From a virus, in the IMG/VR virus record IMGVR_UViG_3300025127_000024, positions 1-64,000 of that record: a DNA stretch of 64,000 nucleotides. One strand, written 5' to 3'. The stretch's first letter is position 1. Each line of letters opens with the position of its first letter. Below are positions 37,794-46,424 of the stretch, one piece after another. Below the pieces are notes generated by a model. The model saw only the letters and a program-made list of their open reading frames with translations, had not been told where the DNA came from and made no database searches. The translations under genes and the position numbers were made by a program.

Positions 37794-37805
37794 TAAAAAA
37801 AATAA

Positions 37806-40397
37806 ATGTCAATTAAATTTTATAACAGGCTGGATATAGATTCAGATAATAATCAAATAACATCAGAAACATCAAGTACTACGGTAACATCGTTGCTTTT
37901 AAATAATAGTGGCACTGGTGATGCTAGTATACTTATTGATGCTGGAGATAAATATATTCTTGGAGTAGATAACAGCGAAGGTCTTTTTAGAATAGCACCA
38001 GGCTCTACTTTGGGTACTACTCCTAGTTTTTCATTAAAAACTAACGGACTAGTTATGTTTGATCAATATGGTGGAGGAAACTTTACAGGTACTGAAAAAT
38101 ATAACTTACAAGTAGATAGTAGTGGAAATATAATTGAAACAGACGCTATTAACAACGATGTTATATCTGGAACAGGAACAGCTAATCAAGTACCTAAATT
38201 TCAAAGTGATCATGTTCTTGTTGATTCAGGACTTGAAATAGATGCATCTCAAAACGCATTGTTTCCAGCAAATTTAAATGTAGGTTATACTCTTAATAAT
38301 ACTCAAAACGCTCAAGTAGCTTTTAAAAAATCTGAAGACATAAATGTTGATACTAACGCTAAAAATGTTTTTATAGATTATAATCTTTCAGGAACTACAG
38401 CTCAAACTAATGATAGATACTATGATGCTCTTACAATAGATCTTGATAGTTCAGCAACAGGTGGTAATACAACTAATGAAACTAGACTAAGCGGTTTAAG
38501 GTGTTTGGTAACCGACACTGGTGATTCAAATGATATATATGGTGGTAATTTTGATGTTAGAGCTACTAAAACAGTTGCTAACGATAAAATTGCAGTTGTA
38601 TATGGAGTTTATGGAACGGCTAGAGCAGGTCATACTGCTGGAGAAGTTGCAAATGTATATGGTGGTTATTTTCAAGCATTATCAGATAACGCTAGTAGCG
38701 GAACAGATATGACTAGTTTAAGCGGTGTTAGAGGTATAGTATCAAACACATCTGATTCAGGTAAAACAGTACAAAATGTTTATGGTGGTTATTTTAAAGT
38801 AGATCAGGTTGCTAGTAGTAATAATAGTGTATTTACTAACGCCGATGGTGTTTATGGTGAAATTGAAATAGATGATGGTGATGTCACAATAGGTAGCGCT
38901 AGAGCTGTAAAAGGTATTATTGATTCTAATGCTGGTACAATAACAAGTGCGTATCAATTTTATGGAACTACAAGTGCTGCTGGAACAATAACAAACAATT
39001 GGGGTATATATTCTCAAAATGCAACCAAAAATTATCTAGATGGCACGTTGCAATTAGCTAGTTATGGTGCTGGTACTTTGGTGACTGATGCTAGTGGAAA
39101 CATTACAGTTTCTAGTGGTGGTGGTGCAGGCGGTCCTTACTTACCTTTAGCTGGTGGTACATTAACCGGTGATTTAACTATAAGTAAAAATGTTCCAAGA
39201 CTATTGTTCGACAATACAGCTGGTGGAGGTTTAGATCCAATATTAGCCGCAAGTGGTAATAATTTTACTATTTCAACAACTAGTATAACGCCTGTAACTA
39301 TAGGCTTACAAACAGGCGATGTTTTATTTGCTAGCGATATAGAAGCTTCAGGAATATATGTTGGTGCTACAAACACAAGTTTTGATTTTTATAATAATGG
39401 TACAAGTTATTTTAATGGTGCTGTAACAGTAGACGCAACCTTCACACAATCGGGTGGTGGAGATTCAAATTTTTCAGGTGATATATACATGCCGGCTACT
39501 CTTTATCACACTGGTGATACTGACACTTATTATTCTTTTTCTACTGATTCAATTTTAGAAAGTGCTGGCGGGGATAAAGGATATACGCATTCTAAAAATG
39601 AAATAATAATTGGTCCTACAGGTGCTAGTACTAGTACTATGTATTTTGATCTTGCTAATAGAAAAGTAGGTTTTAGAACTGAAACTCCAGGATCTGCTTT
39701 TGATGTTAATGGTACTATACGTGTGCGAAATCAATTAAATGTTGGTAACACTACAGAGCAGAATTTATTCGTAGATGGCAATGGTGGTGCAGGTGGTAAA
39801 TATGTTAAGATGGGTAATTATGGTCAAGGTAATTACTTCGGTATATCAACTAATATTAACCAACCTAAATACATAGCAGCATATGGTAGCGCTGGTAAAA
39901 TGGTTGAAGAAAGACGTATTATTACTATTAAATTATCAGGTAATGCTTTTTCTAATTTATCAAGTACTGGTACAACTTTAATAGCCGCGCCTGGAGCGAA
40001 CAGTATTATATTACCTTATGAAATACTTATATATAAAAGCTCTGGAACAACAGGAACTGGTTGGCCAAGTAGTTCACCAAACTTTGGGGCTGAAATAGGT
40101 TTTTGTCAAGGAAGTTCAATCAACTGTAGTTTAACTAATGCTTTTGATGCGGTTTGGAAATTACCTCGCGCTTTAGTAACTCAAACAGGCACTTGGTTTT
40201 GGTCAAGAAGTAATGCTACTTTAAATGAAGTAGGCGCAAACACTTATCAATTAAACAAAGCTTTAGTTCTTAGATCAGCAAGTAATTTAACTGCTTTACC
40301 AACAGCTTCATGGTATGTTCAAATAAGATATGTTCAAATGAATTATACAGCTGGTCTCGTTAACAACGTAGATATAGATAAGACAAGTAACGGTTAA
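37806..40397 (+). CDS. Large tail-fibre-like protein
   Basis: An 863-residue protein. It has N-terminal MSIKFYNRLDIDSDNNQITS, then repeated VYGGYF units (NVYGGYFQA, NVYGGYFKV) with VYG and YG variants at residues about 235-390, and a fibre motif LPLAGGTLTGDLTISKN. The C-terminal domain has TTLIAAPGANSIILPYEI, shared with the 25877 protein. The repeats suggest a beta-helical or trimeric shaft and the end a receptor-binding head. It closes the fibre cluster; a leader repeat and a new gene cluster follow. Confidence 0.8.
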   Translation: MSIKFYNRLDIDSDNNQITSETSSTTVTSLLLNNSGTGDASILIDAGDKYILGVDNSEGLFRIAPGSTLGTTPSFSLKTNGLVMFDQYGGGNFTGTEKYNLQVDSSGNIIETDAINNDVISGTGTANQVPKFQSDHVLVDSGLEIDASQNALFPANLNVGYTLNNTQNAQVAFKKSEDINVDTNAKNVFIDYNLSGTTAQTNDRYYDALTIDLDSSATGGNTTNETRLSGLRCLVTDTGDSNDIYGGNFDVRATKTVANDKIAVVYGVYGTARAGHTAGEVANVYGGYFQALSDNASSGTDMTSLSGVRGIVSNTSDSGKTVQNVYGGYFKVDQVASSNNSVFTNADGVYGEIEIDDGDVTIGSARAVKGIIDSNAGTITSAYQFYGTTSAAGTITNNWGIYSQNATKNYLDGTLQLASYGAGTLVTDASGNITVSSGGGAGGPYLPLAGGTLTGDLTISKNVPRLLFDNTAGGGLDPILAASGNNFTISTTSITPVTIGLQTGDVLFASDIEASGIYVGATNTSFDFYNNGTSYFNGAVTVDATFTQSGGGDSNFSGDIYMPATLYHTGDTDTYYSFSTDSILESAGGDKGYTHSKNEIIIGPTGASTSTMYFDLANRKVGFRTETPGSAFDVNGTIRVRNQLNVGNTTEQNLFVDGNGGAGGKYVKMGNYGQGNYFGISTNINQPKYIAAYGSAGKMVEERRIITIKLSGNAFSNLSSTGTTLIAAPGANSIILPYEILIYKSSGTTGTGWPSSSPNFGAEIGFCQGSSINCSLTNAFDAVWKLPRALVTQTGTWFWSRSNATLNEVGANTYQLNKALVLRSASNLTALPTASWYVQIRYVQMNYTAGLVNNVDIDKTSNG

Positions 40398-40419
40398 AGT
40401 AAAAATCACTAAAATTAAG

Positions 40420-40433
40420 TAACTATATAGTTA
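40420..40433 (+). other. 14-bp perfect palindrome after the fibre gene
   Basis: TAACTATATAGTTA is its own reverse complement, 22 nt after the fibre stop and 33 nt before the next ATG. It could be an operator or a weak hairpin. It is AT-rich, so chance occurrence is possible. Confidence 0.3.
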
Positions 40434-40444
40434 TAAGTAAATTA

Positions 40445-40466
40445 ATATAAATCAAATTAAATTAAA
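40445..40466 (+). repeat. 22-nt AT-rich leader repeat, copy 2
   Basis: Identical to 26787-26808 upstream of groEL. Here it ends directly at the ATG of the gene that opens the packaging and capsid cluster. Confidence 0.6.
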
Positions 40467-40724
40467 ATGGCAAAAAAGAAAAAAGTACAAAAAATTACTA
40501 AAGAAGAATTAGAAAATATTGTATCTCAAAACACAGAATACAATAAACTAGTAAGTCAAATAGGTTTGTTAAACATAGAGTCTTGTAGATTAGTAGACTT
40601 ATCAAAGTCTATAGCTAATACTATAGAAGGTTCTAAAAAAGAACTTGAAGCTAAATATGGCTCTATAAATATAGATCTTCAAACAGGTGAATATACTGAA
40701 ATAGAAAAACCAGCAGAAAAATAA
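40467..40724 (+). CDS. Small coiled-coil protein
   Basis: An 85-residue Lys/Glu-rich helical protein (MAKKKKVQKITKEELENIVS; LVSQIGLLNIESCRLVDLSK) with a Thr/Glu tail. It is the first gene of the packaging cluster, behind the leader repeat, with a 1-nt gap to the next gene. No family recognised. Confidence 0.6.
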   Translation: MAKKKKVQKITKEELENIVSQNTEYNKLVSQIGLLNIESCRLVDLSKSIANTIEGSKKELEAKYGSINIDLQTGEYTEIEKPAEK

Positions 40725-40725
40725 A

Positions 40726-40953
40726 ATGGACTCTGTTATAAGAAAAATTAGTATAGGAACTGACTATAAAAACGAAGCAATGCATTACTCCGTAGGCCAA
40801 GAGGTTTATGGAGGACATGTTATTTCTGCTATACTATTAAATGACTCAGACTCTTCTTATAACATTTATATAGAAAAAAATGATGAGGTATTGCCATGGA
40901 AAAAATTTAATTCTAACATGGCAGTATCTTTAGAGTATGATTTAAACTATTAA
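40726..40953 (+). CDS. Small beta-rich hypothetical protein
   Basis: A 75-residue protein (MDSVIRKISIGTDYKNEAMH; YSVGQEVYGGHVISAILLND; YNIYIEKNDEVLPWKKFNSN). Alternating strands suggest a small barrel. Its stop overlaps the ATG of the GroES-like gene by one base. Unknown function. Confidence 0.6.
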   Translation: MDSVIRKISIGTDYKNEAMHYSVGQEVYGGHVISAILLNDSDSSYNIYIEKNDEVLPWKKFNSNMAVSLEYDLNY

Positions 40954-41558
40954 TGAAAAGTATAGAAGACTTTATAGTATCACCTTTAACAAAACGATAT
41001 GAAAATGAAATAGATGTTGAAGGGATAAAGTTAATAACAAATACCAATATAGAATCTTACAAGCATGTTAGTAATTTAGCAAAAGTTGTAAGTACTCCAA
41101 TTGTTAATAATACAGAGATAAAAACCGGAGATATAATTGTAATACATCATAATGTATTTAGAAGGTTTTATGATATTAGAGGTAATGAAAAAAATAGTAA
41201 ATCTTTTTTTCAAGATGATTTATTTTTTTGTAAAGAAGATCAAATATATTTATACAAAAATAATGATACCTGGAAAGCAATTGGTGAAAGATGTTTTGTA
41301 AAACCTTTAAAAAACAAAAACAAATTAGAGGTTGACAAAATATTAAACCATATTGGTATATTAAAATATAGTAATAACTCCTTAGAAGCGCTAGGATTAA
41401 ACAAGGGAGCGCTAATAAGCTTTCAACCTAACTCAGAATTTGAGTTCGTAGTTGATAAAGAGTTTTTGTATTGTATGAAATCTAATAATATTGTTGCACA
41501 TCATGAATATCAAGGACACGAAGAAGAATATAATCCAAGCTGGACAAGTAGCTGTTAA
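40953..41558 (+). CDS. Possible tandem GroES-fold protein next to terminase
   Basis: A 201-residue protein with two similar halves. Half one: NLAKVVSTPIVNNTEIKTGD then IIVIHHNVFRRFYD, matching the GroES pattern E-V-x-x-x-G ... V-K-x-G-D-x-V-x-F. Half two: GILKYSNNSLEALGLNKGAL then ISFQPNSEFEFVVDKEFLYC and MKSNNIVA, matching the end of GroES (V-x-I-M-x-x-x-D-I-x-A). GERCFVKPL begins the second unit. Such a double domain could act as a capsid co-chaperonin, like T4 gp31, or be structural. The likeness is by pattern only. It overlaps the next gene by 56 nt. Confidence 0.55.
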   Translation: MKSIEDFIVSPLTKRYENEIDVEGIKLITNTNIESYKHVSNLAKVVSTPIVNNTEIKTGDIIVIHHNVFRRFYDIRGNEKNSKSFFQDDLFFCKEDQIYLYKNNDTWKAIGERCFVKPLKNKNKLEVDKILNHIGILKYSNNSLEALGLNKGALISFQPNSEFEFVVDKEFLYCMKSNNIVAHHEYQGHEEEYNPSWTSSC

Positions 41559-41781
41559 AGAGCTAATAAAGGTAGCTAAAGAACCTATAATAGATTTTGG
41601 CCCTGATATTTCAGCAGATAGACTTAAAAACGCAGCTGCTACTAAGAAGCTAGCTATATTTGATGCTTTTGAAATATTAGAAAGAATACAAGAAGAAAAA
41701 AACATATTAGAAAACAAACCTAAAGAAGAAGTTAAAAAAGAAAAAACTTTTAAAGGTTTTGCAGAAGGAAGATCTAAGTAA
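41503..41781 (+). CDS. Possible small terminase subunit
   Basis: A 92-residue protein from ATG at 41503 (MNIKDTKKNIIQAGQVAVKE; DRLKNAAATKKLAIFDAFEI; LERIQEEKNILENKPKEEVK). Helical with a basic C-terminus, immediately before and overlapping by one base the large terminase, the usual place for the small subunit. No helix-turn-helix is clear, so the assignment rests on position and size. Confidence 0.55.
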   Translation: MNIKDTKKNIIQAGQVAVKELIKVAKEPIIDFGPDISADRLKNAAATKKLAIFDAFEILERIQEEKNILENKPKEEVKKEKTFKGFAEGRSK

Positions 41782-44003
41782 TGTATCAACAAAGTTTATA
41801 TAAGATATTAGATAACCATATTAAACCAAATGTTATTAAAAAGAAAAATAGATATAACAAATGGGAGTATGGATACAATGAAGATTATGATGTGGTTGTT
41901 ATTAGTAAGACTGGTAAAATAGGTGAAATATATGAAATACAGAATCTTAAAATAGCTTTACCTTTAGTAGATAAAAAAAATGTCTACGAAAATGAAGATA
42001 AAAAATGGAGTAAAATACCTTATCCAAAACAACTACAAAGAATAAAAACAGTATTTGATTGGAAAGAATATCCAGAAGATTTTAAAGAAAAATGGTATGA
42101 TTATATTGACAAAGAATTTACTCGTAGGGAAGAAGGCTTTTGGTTTACTAACAAAGATAACCCTACTTATATCACTGGCACTCATTACATGTACTTGCAG
42201 TGGAGTAAAATTGACGTTGGGGCACCAGACTTTCGAGAATCAAATAGATTATTCTTTATTTTCTGGGAGGCTTGTAAAGCAGATCCACGATCCTATGGAT
42301 TGTGCTACCTTAAGAACAGACGTTCTGGGTTTTCCTTTATGGCCTCAGGAGAGGTGGTTAACTTGGCAACCATATCATCTGACTCTAGATATGGTATATT
42401 ATCAAAGTCCGGTCCTGATGCTAAGAAGATGTTCACGGACAAGGTGGTACCAATATCGGTTAATTACCCCTTCTTTTTCAAACCGATACAGGACGGTATG
42501 GACCGTCCCAAAACCGAACTTGCCTACCGTGTACCAGCCAGTAAATTTACCAGACGTTCCATCACCGTTACCGGTGACGAAGCCCCCACGGATCTCGAGG
42601 GGCTGGATACCACAATCGACTGGAAGAATACCGGTGACAACTCCTACGACGGGGAGAAACTCAAACTCCTCGTCCATGATGAATCGGGGAAGTGGGAACG
42701 TCCGAACAACATCCTCAACAACTGGAGGGTCACGAAAACCACATTAAGATTAGGTAGTAGAATTATAGGTAAGTGCATGATGGGCTCAACAAGTAATGCT
42801 CTAGATAAAGGTGGGGATAATTTTAAAAAACTTTATTATGACTCAGACGTTACAAAAAGAAACGCCAACGGACAGACTAGCTCAGGACTATATTCTTTGT
42901 TCATTCCTATGGAATGGAATTACGAAGGATACATTGATTCTTATGGCATACCTGTCTTCGACACACCACAGGAACCAGTTGAAGACCCGCATGGGCAAAA
43001 AATTAAACTAGGTGTAGTTGATTTTTGGCAAAACGAAGTAGATGGTTTAAAACAAGATCAAGACGGTTTAAATGAATTCTACAGACAGTTTCCAAGAACA
43101 GAGCAACACGCATTTAGAGATGAAGCAAAAGAATCTTTATTTAATCTAACTAAAATATACGAACAAATAGATTATAATCAAGATTTAAGAAATACAGCTG
43201 TTGTAACTAAAGGTTCATTTCAGTGGGAAAATGGTATAAAAGATAGTAGAGTTATATTTGTTCCTAACAATAGTGGTAGATTTAAAATATCATGGATACC
43301 TCCTATGCATTTGCAAAATAAGCATTATATAAAAAATGGAATTAAATACCCTAGCAATGAACATTGCGGTGCATTTGGATGTGATAGTTACGATATATCA
43401 GGAACTGTAGATAAAAGAGGATCTAATGGTTCTTTGCATGGTCTAACAAAGTTTAGTATGGAAAACGTTCCGCCTTATCATTTTTTTTTAGAATATATAG
43501 CAAGACCACAAACAGCTGAAATATTTTTTGAAGACGTGCTTATGGCTTGTATATTTTACGGTATGCCGATACTTGCTGAAAATAATAAACCAAGATTATT
43601 ATATCATTTTAAAAGAAGAGGATATAGAGGTTTTAGTATGAATAGACCTGATAAAATATATAATAAATTATCTGTAACAGAAAGAGAAATAGGTGGTGTA
43701 CCTAACTCTAGTGAAGATATGAAACAAGCTCACGCTGCAGCTATAGAATCATATATAGAAGAGCACGTTGGTTATTTGGGTGAAGAATATGGAGATATGT
43801 ATTTTGACTCTACTCTAGAAGACTGGGCTAGATTTAATATAAACAATAGAACAAAACACGATGCTTCAATAAGTTCAGGTTTAGCTATAATGGCTTGTAA
43901 TAAAAACAGATATTATCCAGTTAATAAAATAGAAAGAAAACCAATTAGTTTAGGTTTTAAAAAATATAATAACGAAGGTACAGTTTCTAAAATAATTAAG
44001 TAA
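41781..44003 (+). CDS. terL: Terminase large subunit
   Basis: The DNA-packaging motor ATPase and nuclease, 740 residues. The Walker-A-like loop is KNRRSGFSF (178-186), of the degenerate arginine-rich kind. The Walker B plus catalytic Glu is KLKLLVHDESGK (294-304). The motor motif III region follows at GSRIIGKCMMGSTSN. The nuclease domain holds an acidic FGCDSYDISG (about 534) and later Asp residues. Codons for residues about 150-320 are GC-rich and use C/G third positions, unlike the flanks. The portal gene starts directly after the stop. Confidence 0.92.
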   Translation: MYQQSLYKILDNHIKPNVIKKKNRYNKWEYGYNEDYDVVVISKTGKIGEIYEIQNLKIALPLVDKKNVYENEDKKWSKIPYPKQLQRIKTVFDWKEYPEDFKEKWYDYIDKEFTRREEGFWFTNKDNPTYITGTHYMYLQWSKIDVGAPDFRESNRLFFIFWEACKADPRSYGLCYLKNRRSGFSFMASGEVVNLATISSDSRYGILSKSGPDAKKMFTDKVVPISVNYPFFFKPIQDGMDRPKTELAYRVPASKFTRRSITVTGDEAPTDLEGLDTTIDWKNTGDNSYDGEKLKLLVHDESGKWERPNNILNNWRVTKTTLRLGSRIIGKCMMGSTSNALDKGGDNFKKLYYDSDVTKRNANGQTSSGLYSLFIPMEWNYEGYIDSYGIPVFDTPQEPVEDPHGQKIKLGVVDFWQNEVDGLKQDQDGLNEFYRQFPRTEQHAFRDEAKESLFNLTKIYEQIDYNQDLRNTAVVTKGSFQWENGIKDSRVIFVPNNSGRFKISWIPPMHLQNKHYIKNGIKYPSNEHCGAFGCDSYDISGTVDKRGSNGSLHGLTKFSMENVPPYHFFLEYIARPQTAEIFFEDVLMACIFYGMPILAENNKPRLLYHFKRRGYRGFSMNRPDKIYNKLSVTEREIGGVPNSSEDMKQAHAAAIESYIEEHVGYLGEEYGDMYFDSTLEDWARFNINNRTKHDASISSGLAIMACNKNRYYPVNKIERKPISLGFKKYNNEGTVSKIIK
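42240..42740 (+). other. GC-rich, foreign-looking patch inside terL
   Basis: Counted G+C over 42481-42720 is 128 of 240 bases (53%), against roughly one third elsewhere in the window. Codons such as CTC, CCC, ACC, GTC and TCC replace the usual A/T-ending ones while the protein frame stays intact across the ATPase motifs. Long open frames in two other readings (230 and 91 codons) appear only because of the altered composition. The borders are gradual on the left and sharp near 42735 on the right. Confidence 0.85.
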
Positions 44004-46397
44004 ATGAATATATACACAAATCCTAATAGTTCCTTTCCTAGCCAAGTTGTTAGTGACGAAGAAAAATCAAGCTGGGACTACGGTATACAGGTAGGACGTG
44101 CTATTGAGCAAGAGTGGTTTCAACAGGGTAGAGCAGGTAATAGATTTGCTGTAAGCTGGAACCACTATCATCAACTTAGGCTGTATGCTAGAGGAGAACA
44201 AAGTGTTCAAAAGTATAAAGATGAGTTATCTATTAATGGTGACCTAAGCTATTTAAATATAGACTGGAAACCAGTTCCTATATTATCAAAATTTGTAGAC
44301 ATAGTTGTAAATGGTATGTCTCAAAAAAAATATGAAATAACAGCATATGCTCAAGACCCACAATCTCAAAAAGCTAGAACACAATATGCTCAAGGGTTAT
44401 TAAGAGATATGACTGTAAAAAACGAAGCTTTACAGGTTCAACAAGCTATTGGTGTAAATATTTTAAAACACGATCCAAGTACTTTGCCTGAAAACGAAGA
44501 TGAATTACAGCTTCATATGCAGCTTGATTATAAACAATCAGTTGAATTAGCTGAAGAAGAAGCTATAAATAATACTTTAGCTTTTAATAAATATGATTTA
44601 GTAAGACGAAGACTAAACATGGATTTAACTGTTTTAGGTATAGCTTCAGCAAAAACACATTGGAACAGATCTAACGGAATAACAATTGATTATGTTGATC
44701 CAGCTAATTTAGTTTATTCATATACTGATGATCCTAATTTTGAAGATATATATTATGTAGGTGAAGTAAAATCAGTAACAATACCTGAGCTTAAAAAACA
44801 ATTTCCTGATATATCAGATGATTTATTAAAAAGAATACAGGATATGCCGGGTAATAGACAATTTGTTACTGGTTGGAATAATTATGACGAAAACACTGTT
44901 CAAGTTTTATATTTTGAATATAAAACATATAATAACCAAGTTTTTAAAATAAAACAAACAGAGCAAGGTTTAGAAAAAGCTTTAGAAAAACCAGATACAT
45001 TTAACCCACCACCTGCAGATAACTACGAAAGAGTTAGTAGGAGTATAGAGGTTTTATATACTGGATGTAAGGTTTTAGGAATAAATGAAATGTTAGAGTG
45101 GAAGTTGGCTGAGAATATGACTAGACCAGCTTCTGATACGAGTAAAGTTCAGATGAATTATACTCTTGTAGCTCCAAGAATGTATAAAGGTAGAATAGAA
45201 TCTGTGGTTAGTAAATGTATAGGTTTTGCTGATATGATACAGCTAACACATTTAAAACTACAACAAGTAATGTCTAGAATAGTTCCTGACGGTGTGTTTG
45301 TAGACATTGATGGCTTAGCTGAAGTAGACTTAGGTAATGGTACTAATTACAATCCAGCAGAAGCTTTAAACATGTTTTTTCAAACAGGTAGTATTGTAGG
45401 TAGATCTTTAACACAAGATGGAGAGTTAAATAGAGGTAAAGTACCTATTCAAGAGTTAACATCTTCTAGTGGTCAAGCTAAAATAGCTAGTTTAATACAA
45501 ACTTATAACTACTATTTACAAATGATTAGAGACGTGACCGGTTTAAATGAAGCAAGAGATGGATCGGTTCCTGATAGAGATACTTTAGTTGGCTTACAAA
45601 AAATGGCTGCTAATGCTTCAAATGTAGCAACTAAACATATTTTACAAGCTAGCTTATATGTAACCTTAAGAATTTGTGAAAACATTTCTTTACGTATAGC
45701 TGATTCTTTAAATTTTCCTTTATTAAGAAATACACTTGTTAGTTCTATAAGTAAGTACAATGTAGAAACTTTAAAGGAATTAGAAAATAAAAACATACAT
45801 GACTTTGGTATTTATTTACAATTAGAGCCTGAAGAAGAAGAGCAACAACAGTTAGAACAAAATATACAAATAGCTTTACAATCAGGTGGTATTGATTTAG
45901 AAGACGCTATAGATTTAAGACAAATACACAATCTTAAGTTAGCTAATCAAATGCTAAAGCTAAAAAGAAAAAGAAAACAACAGAGAGAAGAACGACTTGC
46001 TAAAGAAAATATACAAGCTCAAGCTCAAGCAAATGCACAGCAAGCAGAGCAAGCAGCTATGAATGAGGTTCAAAAGCAACAAGCGTTAACTCAAGAAAAA
46101 GTTAATTTTGAGCAAGCTAGATCGCAGATGGAAATACAAAGAATGCAAGTAGAAGCTCAAATAAAACAACAGATGATGGCAGCACAGTTTGACTATGATC
46201 TGCAACTAGCTCAAGTATCTGTACAACAAGTGCAGGCTAAAGAGCAATATATTGAAGATAGGAAAGATAAAAGAACTAAGCTTCAAGCAACTCAACAAAG
46301 TGCGATGATAGATCAAAGAAAAAATGATTTATTACCTACTGATTTTGAGCAACAAGACTCAATGGGTATTGGTTTAGAAAACCTACCTATAGTTTAA
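44004..46397 (+). CDS. Portal protein
   Basis: The dodecameric vertex through which DNA enters. The 797-residue protein has an N-terminal domain with WNHYHQLRLYARGEQSVQKY and NIDWKPVPILSKFVDIVVNG, a central stem/wing with DPANLVYSYTDDPNFEDIYY, and ARDGSVPDRDTLVGLQKMAA as in podovirus portals. The last 130 residues are a long Gln/Ala/Glu-rich coiled coil, as in portals with a barrel extension. It lies between terL and the scaffold gene, the standard packaging order. Confidence 0.88.
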   Translation: MNIYTNPNSSFPSQVVSDEEKSSWDYGIQVGRAIEQEWFQQGRAGNRFAVSWNHYHQLRLYARGEQSVQKYKDELSINGDLSYLNIDWKPVPILSKFVDIVVNGMSQKKYEITAYAQDPQSQKARTQYAQGLLRDMTVKNEALQVQQAIGVNILKHDPSTLPENEDELQLHMQLDYKQSVELAEEEAINNTLAFNKYDLVRRRLNMDLTVLGIASAKTHWNRSNGITIDYVDPANLVYSYTDDPNFEDIYYVGEVKSVTIPELKKQFPDISDDLLKRIQDMPGNRQFVTGWNNYDENTVQVLYFEYKTYNNQVFKIKQTEQGLEKALEKPDTFNPPPADNYERVSRSIEVLYTGCKVLGINEMLEWKLAENMTRPASDTSKVQMNYTLVAPRMYKGRIESVVSKCIGFADMIQLTHLKLQQVMSRIVPDGVFVDIDGLAEVDLGNGTNYNPAEALNMFFQTGSIVGRSLTQDGELNRGKVPIQELTSSSGQAKIASLIQTYNYYLQMIRDVTGLNEARDGSVPDRDTLVGLQKMAANASNVATKHILQASLYVTLRICENISLRIADSLNFPLLRNTLVSSISKYNVETLKELENKNIHDFGIYLQLEPEEEEQQQLEQNIQIALQSGGIDLEDAIDLRQIHNLKLANQMLKLKRKRKQQREERLAKENIQAQAQANAQQAEQAAMNEVQKQQALTQEKVNFEQARSQMEIQRMQVEAQIKQQMMAAQFDYDLQLAQVSVQQVQAKEQYIEDRKDKRTKLQATQQSAMIDQRKNDLLPTDFEQQDSMGIGLENLPIV

Positions 46398-46424
46398 TTT
46401 TTATTAATTTTATAATATTTTATT

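Noticed and set aside
42402-42677. A 91-codon minus-strand frame inside terL
   Set aside because: Same cause as above; it is antisense to the conserved terminase ATPase core and has no start context or partner gene.
42055-42747. A 230-codon open frame overlapping terL on the plus strand
   Set aside because: It exists only because the GC-rich patch removes stop codons in other frames; the terL frame carries the conserved ATPase motifs.
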